DNA of 12,889 bases from JAICLV01 sp036380925. Lineage in GTDB: Bacteria > Actinomycetota > Actinomycetes > Acidothermales > Acidothermaceae. Position 1 is the stretch's first letter, and each line of letters begins with the position of its first letter. The position numbers and the translations under genes are program-made. This document shows positions 6,395 to 12,889 of the stretch, in pieces. The notes beneath the pieces are model-generated. The model searched no databases and was not told the origin of the DNA. It was given only the letters and a program-made list of their open reading frames with translations. The DNA is taken from positions 1 to 12,889 of the forward strand of contig DASVDW010000118.1 of assembly GCA_036380925.1 (NCBI GenBank), in the 5' to 3' direction.

Positions 6395-8334
6395 TACTTC
6401 AACGCCGACGCGACCTCGGCGAGCACGGTGTCGTTGACGGCGCTGGCGCCGCCGTACGCGTGGACTGCGCTAATCAGGCCGGCGTGGGTGGACAGGTAGG
6501 CGGTGATGGGTTCGGGTAGCGCGCCGCTGGATGGCACGAGCAGCACCGGTTCAGCCGATGCGCCGGCCACTGGCCCGGCCGCGAGGGCGTCTGGGAACGT
6601 CGCGCCGGAGGCGAGCGCGACGCCCTTTGCGTCGGGGAAAAACGCCAGCGCCACGGATTGCGAGGTGGCATACCTGTCGGCGCCCGCGATCCCAATCGCC
6701 GTGGGGTCGGCCCAGGCTGCGGGGCCGCCGACCGCGTACCGGGCGCTCGCGTGCGCGGTGAGGTATTGCGCCGTCGCCGAGGCCTGCGCCGAGCCGTTGG
6801 TCAGCAGGATCGCCGCGTGCTGTGCGATCGCGGCGGGAACCGCGGACAGCGCGTCGGGGAAGTTCGTCCCGCTCGCCTCGAACACCGTGGACGGATCTCC
6901 CATGGCGTCGGCGACCGCGACCGCGGTGCCGAACCGGTCGGCCCCGAAGACGCGCACTGGCACCCCACCGAGCGCGGTGACCGCGTTGGCGACGGCGTCC
7001 GACAGCGCGGACGTGCCTCCGAGGAGGTACACGGCGTCGCCGGCCGGCAGCACCCGCTTGATCTCGTCGGCGGTCACCGAGTCCAAGGTGTTCGTCGACG
7101 TCAGCAGCAGCGGCGCATGCTTGGCCGCGGCGAGCGGGCCACCGGCGAGCGCGTCGGCGAACAGGTCAGCGCGCGCGAGCACCACCGCCGACGCCGACCC
7201 CGCGGTCGGGAACGCAAGCTTGGACGCCGCGACAGCGGTCGACTGCCGGTCTGCGCCGAACACCCGCACCGGTGTCGCGGACGAGGAGCCGGGCGCGGCG
7301 TGCACATAGGTGGTGCCGTTGTGGACGCTGCCACTTCCGCTGATCCACACGATGCCGGGAACCAGGACGTACTGGTGCGTCGCCGCGTCGTAAGCGGCGG
7401 CGAAATCGTTACCGGCCTGCGGGGCGCCGGTTGCCGGCGCCTGCGTCCACGACGATCCGTCGAACGACCACAACTGATCGGTCTGCTGACACACGAACCC
7501 GTGCGCCGGGGAAATGCTCGTGCAGTTCGTGTCGCCGAGGTAGGTCAGATCCGTGCCGCTGTCGGGGTCGAAACTCACCGGGGCCGTCCAGCTGCGGTCC
7601 CCGCCCATCGGCGCGGGCAGGGTCGCGGCCTGCGACCACGTGGCGCCGTCCCACAACCATGTCTGCAGCGCGGTGCCGCTCTCGGGTTCGAACGTCATCA
7701 CGACGAGGTGGCGCGCCGCGTCATATGTCATGCCCAGACAGATGCCCGCCGGCGGAGAGGCGGCCGGCGCGAGTTGCGCCCAACCGCCATTTGTCCAAGC
7801 CCACGTGTGGGAAGACGTCGCCGCGGTGCCCTCGGACGCGTCCGAGGGGTTGTAGGCAAAGATCTCGCCCGTGGAGCCGGCCGTCATGCAGCCGGGCGCG
7901 GGGCTGGCGCTCGGGTCCGGTGTCGGCAGTTGCGTCCACACCGAGCCGTTCCAGGCCCACATCTGCTCGGTGACCGCCGTGTTGATGATGAGCTCGCCGA
8001 CCATGATCACCCGCTGTGACGCGGGGTCGTACGCGAGCGATGCGCCAAGCGACAGCGCGGGCGGCGCGACTTGCTGGTGGACCGTCCACCTCGCGCCGTC
8101 CCACGTCGAGGTCAGCGGTGCGGGAAAACCATTGGCGTCGTAGTCGACGAGCTGGCCCGTGGCCGGGTCGTAGGCCATCGCCGAACCGGTCGTGTCTTGG
8201 GCAATCGGTGACGACGCCACCGCCGTCCAGGACGGCGCTGATGTGGCCGCGCCCGCCGGGCCGGACGCGACAGCGGGCAACGCCGTGCCGGCCATCAAGG
8301 CGAACGTGAGACTGGCACCAGTACGACGACGCAT
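6394..8334 (-). CDS. Secreted kelch-like propeller protein with three CWB2 repeats
   Basis: The product is 646 aa. Residues 1-30 form a signal peptide: basic MRRR, hydrophobic LTFALMAGTALPAVA, and a likely signal peptidase I site around AVA or AGA. Residues about 35-345 hold five W-DG-W blades near 76, 125, 177, 225 and 289 (TWDGARWT, WAWNGSVWTQL, WAWTNGGWAQL, WLWDGATWSQA, WSFDGSSWTQA), alternating with AYDPA or SFDPD strands, as in kelch or galactose-oxidase propellers. Three CWB2 repeats (cell wall-binding repeat 2, PF04122) follow. In clostridia this family holds S-layer proteins on wall polysaccharide; the ligand here is unknown. ATG at 8334 is chosen because of the signal peptide and the purine-rich ribosome site. 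The frame stays open upstream, but that part is antisense to a transporter gene. No catalytic residues were identified, so an adhesin or wall-associated role is inferred. Confidence 0.88.
   Translation of the reverse strand: MRRRTGASLTFALMAGTALPAVASGPAGAATSAPSWTAVASSPIAQDTTGSAMAYDPATGQLVDYDANGFPAPLTSTWDGARWTVHQQVAPPALSLGASLAYDPASQRVIMVGELIINTAVTEQMWAWNGSVWTQLPTPDPSASPAPGCMTAGSTGEIFAYNPSDASEGTAATSSHTWAWTNGGWAQLAPAASPPAGICLGMTYDAARHLVVMTFEPESGTALQTWLWDGATWSQAATLPAPMGGDRSWTAPVSFDPDSGTDLTYLGDTNCTSISPAHGFVCQQTDQLWSFDGSSWTQAPATGAPQAGNDFAAAYDAATHQYVLVPGIVWISGSGSVHNGTTYVHAAPGSSSATPVRVFGADRQSTAVAASKLAFPTAGSASAVVLARADLFADALAGGPLAAAKHAPLLLTSTNTLDSVTADEIKRVLPAGDAVYLLGGTSALSDAVANAVTALGGVPVRVFGADRFGTAVAVADAMGDPSTVFEASGTNFPDALSAVPAAIAQHAAILLTNGSAQASATAQYLTAHASARYAVGGPAAWADPTAIGIAGADRYATSQSVALAFFPDAKGVALASGATFPDALAAGPVAGASAEPVLLVPSSGALPEPITAYLSTHAGLISAVHAYGGASAVNDTVLAEVASALK
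6397..7275 (-). repeat. Three cell wall-binding type 2 (CWB2) repeats
   Basis: Residues about 354-455, 458-545 and 546-646. Each opens with a GADR motif (VRVFGADRQSTAVA, VRVFGADRFGTAVA, GIAGADRYATSQS). Each then has the F-DAL motif (LFADALAGGPLAAA, NFPDALSAVPAAIA, TFPDALAAGPVAGA), an LLLT/ILLT/VLLV strand and a terminal GG (YLLGGTSALSD, YAVGGPAAW, YGGASAVND). Three copies is the canonical number for a functional CWB2 module. The first copy has FADAL in place of PDAL. Confidence 0.9.
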
Positions 8335-8337
8335 TCG

Positions 8338-8345
8338 CTTCCCCC
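8338..8345 (-). promoter_or_regulatory. Ribosome binding site of the CWB2 gene
   Basis: The coding strand reads GGGGGAAGCGAATG, placing a purine-rich Shine-Dalgarno-like block five to six bases before ATG at 8334. It coincides with the start of the signal peptide and so fixes this start against the long upstream open frame. Confidence 0.6.
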
Positions 8346-8416
8346 GATCTTTCTTGGTGATCGTTGGTAACAGCCTCGCACTTAACGGTGGCCTAATGGC
8401 GACCAAGCTTTCTTGG
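8346..8416 (-). promoter_or_regulatory. Upstream region of the CWB2 gene with repeated CCAAGAAAG
   Basis: The 137-bp gap between the transporter stop (8472) and the CWB2 start contains CCAAGAAAG twice on the coding strand (8349-8357 and 8408-8416), 59 bp apart. The distal copy lies in CCAAG-AAAG-CTTGG, a 5-bp inverted repeat. The proximal copy is bracketed by GATC (8346-8349 and 8359-8362). This is the least GC-rich stretch nearby. It probably contains the promoter, but I could not pick convincing -35/-10 boxes. Confidence 0.35.
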
Positions 8417-8471
8417 CAACCGGCGTTCAGCCGCGACCCGACCGCCCGAACGCAGCCGAGAACGCGACCTG

Positions 8472-9731
8472 TCAGCGTTCGGTGGCGGCCAGGTCGGTGA
8501 TGCCGGGGATGTCGGCCGGTGCGTCGACGATCTCGTCGCCGGCCCGCACCGCGCGTCGTCCGGAGAAGACCACCGCGAACGCCACCACGAGCGCGCCGGT
8601 CGCGACCGCGTAGCCCGCCGCCACTCCGCTGTGGGTCACGGCGAACCCGCCGATCGTCGAGCCGACCGACGCGCCGACCAGCGCCCCGGTGCCGATCCAG
8701 GCGAACGACTCTGTGCTGGCGCCGGGCATCGCGGTGCGCTGCACCGCTTGGTTGACGCAGGAGAACGACGGCGCGTAGAAGATGCCGCCGAGAAACAGCA
8801 CCACGGTGAGAACGACCAGGTTCGACAGCGGCACGAGCGCGGCGGTGAGCGCGACGATGCCGGCGACGAACACCAAGATCTTGGTCGACCGCCGACCGGG
8901 CCAGCTGCGGGAGCCAAACGCCAATCCGCCGACCATGCTGCCGATGCCCCAAAACGCGATCATCACTCCGGCCGCGCCGTTGCCCGACGTCGCGGTGGTG
9001 TCGCGGCCCCGCGCCGCGGCGATGGTCGCCACGTCGATCGCCGCGAACGCCACCACCATCGCGAACACCGTCAGCACGAGCACCCGGACGGCGGGCGAGC
9101 GCAACGCCCCGTGCGCCCGCTCGACGACCCGCCTTCCGTGGGTCCGCCGGGAGGCCGCGCTGGTGGCGAGCCCGAAGGCCCCGATGCCGGCGAGCAAGCC
9201 GGATCCGGCGACGGCCTGCGCTGGCCCGAGCAGCGCGGTCACCGCGACCGCGAGCAGCGGCCCGACGATGAAGACCAACTCGGTCATGGCGCTTTCGACG
9301 CTGTAGGTGGTCTCGAGCAACAGCGGGTCGCGCACCACCTTCGGCCACAGCGTGCGCGCCGACACCAGCGCGGGCGGCTGCACCAGGCCCATCAACAGCG
9401 CGGCGAGCAGCAGCGGGAGCAACGCGCCGTTGGGCGGCAGCGCGGCGAGCACGAACGCCGCGGCGGTCACCGCGACGCCGGTCGGGATCAACACGACGGT
9501 CTGCCCGCGCCGGTCGATCAAGCGCGACCACAGCGGCGCCGAGATGCCGACACCCAACGCGCTGACGCCACTGACGAGTCCGCCGCGAGCGTACGTGCCG
9601 CCGGCCTGCGTGACGCGCAGCACGATGGCGAGCGCCGTCATGCCCGCGGGAAGTTCGGCGAGCAACGCGAAAGCCAGCAGCCGCCTGACCGATGGCAGGC
9701 CGAAAACCCTTTGCAGACGGGAAACATGCAT
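8472..9731 (-). CDS. Major facilitator superfamily transporter (downstream copy)
   Basis: A 419-residue integral membrane protein of the usual MFS length, with about 12 hydrophobic segments (for example LPAGMTALAIVLRV, ELVFIVGPLLAVAVTALLG). The loop after the second helix has SRLIDRRGQTVVL (residues 69-81), a form of MFS motif A with Gln in place of the usual basic residue. FGSRSWPG marks a cytoplasmic loop in the second half. The ATG at 9731 is supported by gap-free alignment with the neighbouring paralogue from residue 1 and by GGAGAG about 13 bases upstream. It starts 5 bp after the stop of the upstream copy, so the two are probably co-transcribed and partly coupled. MFS proteins move small solutes by facilitated or proton-coupled transport. 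Export of drugs or metabolites is a common annotation for this type, but no substrate can be read here. Confidence 0.88.
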   Translation of the reverse strand: MHVSRLQRVFGLPSVRRLLAFALLAELPAGMTALAIVLRVTQAGGTYARGGLVSGVSALGVGISAPLWSRLIDRRGQTVVLIPTGVAVTAAAFVLAALPPNGALLPLLLAALLMGLVQPPALVSARTLWPKVVRDPLLLETTYSVESAMTELVFIVGPLLAVAVTALLGPAQAVAGSGLLAGIGAFGLATSAASRRTHGRRVVERAHGALRSPAVRVLVLTVFAMVVAFAAIDVATIAAARGRDTTATSGNGAAGVMIAFWGIGSMVGGLAFGSRSWPGRRSTKILVFVAGIVALTAALVPLSNLVVLTVVLFLGGIFYAPSFSCVNQAVQRTAMPGASTESFAWIGTGALVGASVGSTIGGFAVTHSGVAAGYAVATGALVVAFAVVFSGRRAVRAGDEIVDAPADIPGITDLAATER

Positions 9732-9736
9732 CGGAG

Positions 9737-10954
9737 TCAGCTCTCCGACGCCGCCAGCCGGCGCGGCACCGCCGGGGCTTCGTCCGCCAGGATGTGGCGG
9801 CTGGCGACCACGGACCCAAGCGCGACAACGGTGCCGATCGTCGCGACGGTGAAGCCGCCGCCCGCGCCGTGCTGGTTGATCGCGACGCCGGCGAGCGCCG
9901 AGCCGATCGCGGCGCCGACCATGGTGCCGGCGCTCAGCCAGGCGTATGACTCGGTGACCGCGCCCGGCACCGCGACCCGTTGCGCGGTCAGGTAGATGTT
10001 CGAGAACGCGGGCGCGCAGTTCGCGCCGTTCAACATGAGCAGCGCGGCGAGCGCGAACAGATTCGCGGACGGCGCCATCGCCGCGGTGACGACCACGATC
10101 ACCGCGAGCAGCACGGTGAGTCGTTGCGCGACGTTGCCCGGCCACGACCGCGACCCGTAGACGAAACCGGCGAGCAGGCTGCCGAGGCTCCACAGCGCCA
10201 GCAGCACTCCGGACACGCCGCCGTGGCCGGCCTCCTTGGCGGCCGCGACGACCGAGACCTCGATCGCCGAAAAGCCGAGGATCAATGCGAACAGCGTCAC
10301 GATCAGCACTCGAATGCCGGGCGAGCGAAGCGCGTGGCGGCGGCCGCCGGTGTGCGGCGTCGGCCGCCAGTTACGCGAGTGGGAGCTGAGCGCGAAGCTC
10401 AACGTTCCGGCGCTGCACACCACGCCGGTGGCGACGATCGCCGCCCCCGAGCCGAACGGCGCGTTGACCGCCACGACCAACAGCGGCCCGACGATGAAGA
10501 TCAGCTCCTGGAACGTCGCGTCGGTGGTGTACGCCGACTCAAGGGCGTCGGCGTCGGCCACCACAGACGGCCAGAGCGCTCGAGAGGAGGTCGTGATCGG
10601 CGGCAAGAACAACCCGATCAACGACCCCGCGAGAACGAGCAGCCAGCCGTCACGCGGCGAGAGCGCGGCGAAGAGGAGCGTGGCGCCGAGCATGGCGATC
10701 GCGGTCGGAACGAGGACGACGGTTTGGCCGCGCCGGTCGACCAGCCGTGACAGCAACGGACTGCTGACGCCTGCGCAGATCGCGTAGGCGGCGGTGACGG
10801 CGCCGGCCAGCGCGTAGCTGCCGCCCGCCCCGGTGACCCGCAAGACGATCGCCAGCCCGAGCATCGCGCCGGGGAGCCGGCCGACCAGCATGCTCGCGAA
10901 CAGCCGCGGCACGCCAGGCGTGCCGAGAAAGCGGCCGTACCGCGAGAGATCCAT
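9737..10954 (-). CDS. Major facilitator superfamily transporter (upstream copy)
   Basis: A 405-residue MFS permease with about 12 hydrophobic segments, paralogous to the next gene. By my hand alignment 46 of the first 81 residues are identical without gaps, including ALAIVLRV and SRLVDRRGQTVVL (69-81). Later shared blocks are LWPSVV/LWPKVV, ELIFIVGPLL/ELVFIVGPLL and FVYGSRSWPG/LAFGSRSWPG. The ATG at 10954 is preferred over the GTG at 11014 because it aligns with the paralogue's start and lies just downstream of a possible promoter; the 20 extra residues from the GTG would be Arg-rich. The Shine-Dalgarno sequence is weak. The gene is first in the pair and divergent from rplM. Substrate unknown; no regulator gene is adjacent. 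Confidence 0.87.
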   Translation of the reverse strand: MDLSRYGRFLGTPGVPRLFASMLVGRLPGAMLGLAIVLRVTGAGGSYALAGAVTAAYAICAGVSSPLLSRLVDRRGQTVVLVPTAIAMLGATLLFAALSPRDGWLLVLAGSLIGLFLPPITTSSRALWPSVVADADALESAYTTDATFQELIFIVGPLLVVAVNAPFGSGAAIVATGVVCSAGTLSFALSSHSRNWRPTPHTGGRRHALRSPGIRVLIVTLFALILGFSAIEVSVVAAAKEAGHGGVSGVLLALWSLGSLLAGFVYGSRSWPGNVAQRLTVLLAVIVVVTAAMAPSANLFALAALLMLNGANCAPAFSNIYLTAQRVAVPGAVTESYAWLSAGTMVGAAIGSALAGVAINQHGAGGGFTVATIGTVVALGSVVASRHILADEAPAVPRRLAASES

Positions 10955-10991
10955 GCCATCCAGCCTGACCCGCTCGGACCGCCGCCGCGAC

Positions 10992-11019
10992 AGGTTATGT
11001 CGGCGCGCGGGCACGCCAA
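10992..11019 (-). promoter_or_regulatory. Possible promoter of the MFS pair
   Basis: On the minus strand TTGGCG (11014-11019) and TAACCT (10992-10997) are separated by 16 bp, resembling a sigma-70-type promoter. Transcription would begin near 10985, leaving a leader of about 30 nt before ATG 10954 and excluding the GTG at 11014. The match is partial. Confidence 0.3.
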
Positions 11020-11025
11020 GCGAAG

Positions 11026-11050
11026 GGCCGGTCGGCGATCATGACCGGCC
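11026..11050. repeat. Perfect 8-bp inverted repeat in the divergent intergenic region
   Basis: GGCCGGTC (11026-11033) and GACCGGCC (11043-11050) are separated by 9 nt. The element lies just upstream of the possible MFS promoter and about 65 bp upstream of the rplM -35 box. It could be an operator for a dimeric regulator of the transporter pair, or a DNA hairpin. No regulator gene is in the window. Confidence 0.45.
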
Positions 11051-11113
11051 ACCGGGTTAACGGGTGAGTCGGCAGCCACCTTACGTCACGATCCGCGCGT
11101 TGCCGACCCGGTT

Positions 11114-11143
11114 TTGACCCTCCCGAACACCCGCCGGTAAGCT
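11114..11143 (+). promoter_or_regulatory. rplM promoter, sigma-70 type
   Basis: TTGACC (11114-11119) and TAAGCT (11138-11143) are 18 bp apart. The -35 box differs from consensus TTGACA only at the last base, and the -10 box fits actinobacterial housekeeping promoters. Transcription would start near 11150, giving an untranslated leader of about 84 nt before rplM. Confidence 0.6.
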
Positions 11144-11150
11144 GTGGGGT

Positions 11151-11233
11151 CGTTGCGCGCCCGCGCGGGTTGACGCCTGCGCGCCGCCGTGACACGTCCA
11201 GCTAGACACGCTTCCGACCAAAGGCCAGCTTAA
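11151..11233 (+). promoter_or_regulatory. GC-rich structured rplM leader
   Basis: The predicted 5' untranslated region holds GCGCGC at 11155-11160 and 11179-11184, able to form a 6-bp stem, and between them the self-complementary CCCGCGCGGG (11160-11169). AAAGG at 11219-11223 is a weak Shine-Dalgarno-like block for the GTG at 11234. In E. coli the rplM-rpsI operon is autoregulated by L13 through its leader; whether that applies here is unknown. Confidence 0.3.
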
Positions 11234-11677
11234 GTGCGCACGTATTCTCCGAAGGCCAGCGATGTGACTCGCCAGTGGCATGTGATCGACGCCACCGACG
11301 TCGTCTTGGGCCGATTGGCCTCGCAGGTTGCGATCTTGCTGCGCGGTAAGCACAAGCCGACGTTCGCACCCCACGTCGACAGCGGCGACTTCGTCATCGT
11401 GATCAACGCCGACAAGGTGGCGCTCACCGGTAAGAAGCGGGAGCAGAAGTTCGCCTACCGGCACTCCGGTTACCCGGGCGGCCTGACCGCCAAGCCCTAT
11501 CGCGAGCTGCTCGCGGAGCGGCCCGACCGAGCGATCGAGAAGGCGGTGCGCGGCATGCTGCCGCACACCACGCTCGGCCGGCAGATGCTCAAGAAGCTGA
11601 AGGTCTACGCGGGGCCGAGCCACCCCCACCAGGCGCAAGCGCCGGTGCCATTCGAGATCAGCCAGGTCGCGCAGTAA
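11234..11677 (+). CDS. rplM: 50S ribosomal protein L13
   Basis: The 147-residue product has the standard bacterial L13 length. L13 is a primary 23S rRNA-binding protein needed early in assembly of the large subunit. Family blocks are in order: WHVIDATDVVLGRLAS (residues about 16-31), LLRGKHKPTF, GDFVIVINADKV, YRHSGYPGGL, RGMLPHTTLGRQMLKKLKVY and the HPHQAQ tail region. The GTG start matches the MRTYSPKA N-terminus known in streptomycetes and relatives. It is first in the rplM-rpsI-glmM operon, 67 bp before rpsI, and is driven by the promoter at 11114-11143. No irregularities. Confidence 0.97.
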   Translation: MRTYSPKASDVTRQWHVIDATDVVLGRLASQVAILLRGKHKPTFAPHVDSGDFVIVINADKVALTGKKREQKFAYRHSGYPGGLTAKPYRELLAERPDRAIEKAVRGMLPHTTLGRQMLKKLKVYAGPSHPHQAQAPVPFEISQVAQ

Positions 11678-11734
11678 CGCTCGCGACGTCCCCGCCGGGG
11701 CGAGTCCGCTCTTCCCGGCCGCACGCAACGATTT

Positions 11735-11740
11735 GAGGAG
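11735..11740 (+). promoter_or_regulatory. Ribosome binding site of rpsI
   Basis: GAGGAG is followed by a 4-base spacer and GTG at 11745. This strong Shine-Dalgarno sequence sets the start at 11745 and rules out the in-frame TTG at 11733, which overlaps the site itself. Confidence 0.8.
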
Positions 11741-11744
11741 TTCC

Positions 11745-12266
11745 GTGTCAGAGACCCTGACCGACACCGCCGGCGCCGACACCGGCGTCACCGAGACGGC
11801 CAACGCCGTCGCGACCGCCGAGGCCGAGGCGCCGTCGTCCTACACCAGCGAGACGACGACGGTGCGGCGCCGTTCGGCGAGCGGCAGCGGCAACGCCACC
11901 GGACGACGCAAGGAGGCGATCGCGCGCATCCGCATCGTCCCCGGCACCGGTCAGTGGAAGATCAACGGGCGCGCGCTGGAGAGCTACTTCCCGAACAAGG
12001 TGCACCAGCAGTTGGTGAAGAGCCCGCTCGCGCTGCTTGACGGCGTGGAGCAGTTCGACATCGTCGCGCGCATCACCGGCGGCGGGGTGAGCGGTCAGGC
12101 GGGCGCCCTGCGATTGGGCATCGCGCGCGCCTTGCTGGTGGTCGACCCAGAGAACCGTCCGGTGCTGAAGAAGGCCGGCTTCCTCACCCGCGACGCCCGG
12201 GTCACCGAGCGCAAGAAGTACGGGTTGAAAAAGGCCCGCAAGGCGCCGCAGTACTCCAAGCGGTAG
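11745..12266 (+). CDS. rpsI: 30S ribosomal protein S9
   Basis: The 173-residue product contains the full S9 core from TGRRKEAIARIRIVPG (about residue 52) to the terminal KKARKAPQYSKR. In all bacteria this basic tail reaches the decoding region and contacts P-site tRNA. Other core blocks are YFPNKVHQQL, ITGGGVSGQAGALRLGIARA and KKAGFLTRDARVTERKKYGL. The first 50 residues are a low-complexity Ala/Thr/Glu-rich acidic extension absent from E. coli S9. Actinobacterial S9 proteins commonly carry such extensions, but this one is longer than the roughly 30 residues I recall for M. tuberculosis. It is co-directional with rplM, and glmM begins 11 bp later. Confidence 0.97.
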   Translation: MSETLTDTAGADTGVTETANAVATAEAEAPSSYTSETTTVRRRSASGSGNATGRRKEAIARIRIVPGTGQWKINGRALESYFPNKVHQQLVKSPLALLDGVEQFDIVARITGGGVSGQAGALRLGIARALLVVDPENRPVLKKAGFLTRDARVTERKKYGLKKARKAPQYSKR

Positions 12267-12277
12267 CAGCGCGTCAG

Positions 12278-12889
12278 GTGCGGCTCTTCGGCACCGACGG
12301 CGTCCGCGGCGTCGCGAACAAAGACCTCACCGCCGAGCTCGCGCTGGAGCTGGCGGTCGCCGCCGCGCATGTGCTCGGTCAAGCGGGCGCCTTTGACAAC
12401 CGCCGGCCGCTCGCGGTCGTCGGCCGCGACCCGCGCGCCTCCGGCGAGTTCCTCGAATCGGCGATGGTCGCCGGGCTGGCCAGCGCCGGCGTCGACGTGT
12501 TGCGCCTTGGCGTGCTGCCCACGCCGGCCGTCGCGTATCTCACCGGCGACCTCGACGCCGATCTCGGCGTTGTCATCTCGGCCAGCCACAACCCGATGCC
12601 CGACAACGGCATCAAGCTGCTCGCCCGCGGGGGGCACAAACTCGCCGACGAGCTGGAGGACGCCGTCGAGGCGCAGCTGCTCGAAGAATGGCAACGGCCG
12701 GTCGGCCGTACCGTCGGCCGGGTGCGCGACGTCCCGGACGCGACGTCGCGCTATGTCGAGCACGTGCTGGCGACGACGTCGCAGCCACTCGATGGCCTGA
12801 AGATCGTGGTCGACGCCGCGCACGGCGCGGCGTTCGCGGCGTCCCCTGCGGTTTTCCGGGCCGCGGGCGCGACCGTCACGACGATCGGC
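12278..12889 (+). CDS. glmM: Phosphoglucosamine mutase, 3'-truncated
   Basis: The first 204 residues are present of a protein that is usually about 445. GlmM converts glucosamine-6-phosphate to glucosamine-1-phosphate in the cytoplasm, on the route to UDP-GlcNAc, peptidoglycan and other GlcNAc polymers. The N-terminal domain starts with RLFGTDGVRGVAN, has the GRDPRASGEF loop, and carries the phosphoserine loop VISASHNPMPDNGIK with the catalytic Ser at residue 103 (bases 12584-12586). GIKLLARGGHKL is typical of actinobacterial GlmM. The GTG at 12278 is chosen because it places this canonical N-terminus directly at the start. There is no strong Shine-Dalgarno sequence, so translation may be coupled to rpsI 11 bp upstream. 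The sugar-binding and C-terminal domains lie beyond the window. Confidence 0.96.
   Translation, partial: MRLFGTDGVRGVANKDLTAELALELAVAAAHVLGQAGAFDNRRPLAVVGRDPRASGEFLESAMVAGLASAGVDVLRLGVLPTPAVAYLTGDLDADLGVVISASHNPMPDNGIKLLARGGHKLADELEDAVEAQLLEEWQRPVGRTVGRVRDVPDATSRYVEHVLATTSQPLDGLKIVVDAAHGAAFAASPAVFRAAGATVTTIG

Noticed and set aside
8335..9828. Open frame continuing upstream of the CWB2 protein for about 1.5 kb on the minus strand
   Set aside because: It overlaps the MFS gene in another frame, reads as Arg/Ala-rich low-information sequence, and a signal peptide with ribosome site marks the real start at 8334.
8631..9995. 454-codon plus-strand open frame
   Set aside because: It is antisense to both MFS genes, is made of Arg/Gly/Glu/Asp/His-rich residues typical of GC-rich shadow frames, and has no family motif.
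11012..11014. GTG as an alternative start of the upstream MFS gene
   Set aside because: It would add an Arg-rich 20-residue tail absent from the paralogue and would start upstream of the possible promoter.
11144..11173. Nine-codon open frame (GTG...TGA) before rplM
   Set aside because: Its start codon lies before the predicted transcription start near 11150, and it has no ribosome binding site.
11678..11744. CCCCGCCGGGG hairpin between rplM and rpsI as a terminator
   Set aside because: The 4-bp stem is short, there is no T-tract, and the genes are co-directional with a strong rpsI ribosome site, so they are probably one operon.

Overview
The window is very GC-rich DNA from an actinobacterium. 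Three things support this: GTG starts, near-exclusive G/C third codon positions, and the order rplM-rpsI-glmM, which is the usual actinobacterial arrangement. The L13 sequence (MRTYSPKASDVTRQWHVIDA at its start) and the long N-terminal extension of S9 look like a non-mycobacterial actinomycete. I cannot place it to genus from sequence reading alone.

Left part (1-6354, + strand): the 3' portion of one giant, probably secreted, multidomain surface protein of at least 2117 residues. It begins in what looks like the last blade of a WD40/PD40-like propeller. It then runs through four fibronectin type III-like domains interspersed with many Ig-like, carboxypeptidase-regulatory-like and DUF11-like beta-sandwich domains. 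Near the middle, a predicted alpha-helical, glycine-rich hydrophobic segment with flanking cysteines interrupts the otherwise all-beta protein. The C-terminus shows no LPXTG motif and no membrane anchor.

Convergent to it (6394-8334, - strand) is a 646-residue secreted protein: a signal peptide, a five-blade kelch/galactose-oxidase-like propeller, and three C-terminal cell wall-binding type 2 (CWB2) repeats. A GC-rich 9-bp hairpin occupies the 39-bp gap between the two stop codons and probably serves as a shared terminator. The two genes make a cell-surface region, but nothing in the sequence proves that the products interact.

Middle part (8472-10954, - strand): two tandem paralogous major facilitator superfamily transporters, 5 bp apart and collinear from residue 1, very likely one transcription unit. 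Their substrate is unknown. A 137-bp gap with a repeated CCAAGAAAG element separates them from the CWB2 gene.

Right part (11114-12889, + strand): a divergent 279-bp intergenic region carries a good sigma-70-type promoter and a structured leader. The housekeeping genes follow: rplM (ribosomal protein L13), rpsI (S9) and the first 204 codons of glmM (phosphoglucosamine mutase, supplying glucosamine-1-phosphate for UDP-GlcNAc and peptidoglycan). These form a growth-linked translation and cell wall precursor operon.

I found no tRNA, rRNA, CRISPR array, transposase, integrase, attachment site or origin. I also did not find a clearly new multi-gene system. The most unusual item is the helical insert and its surrounding unassigned block in the giant surface protein.
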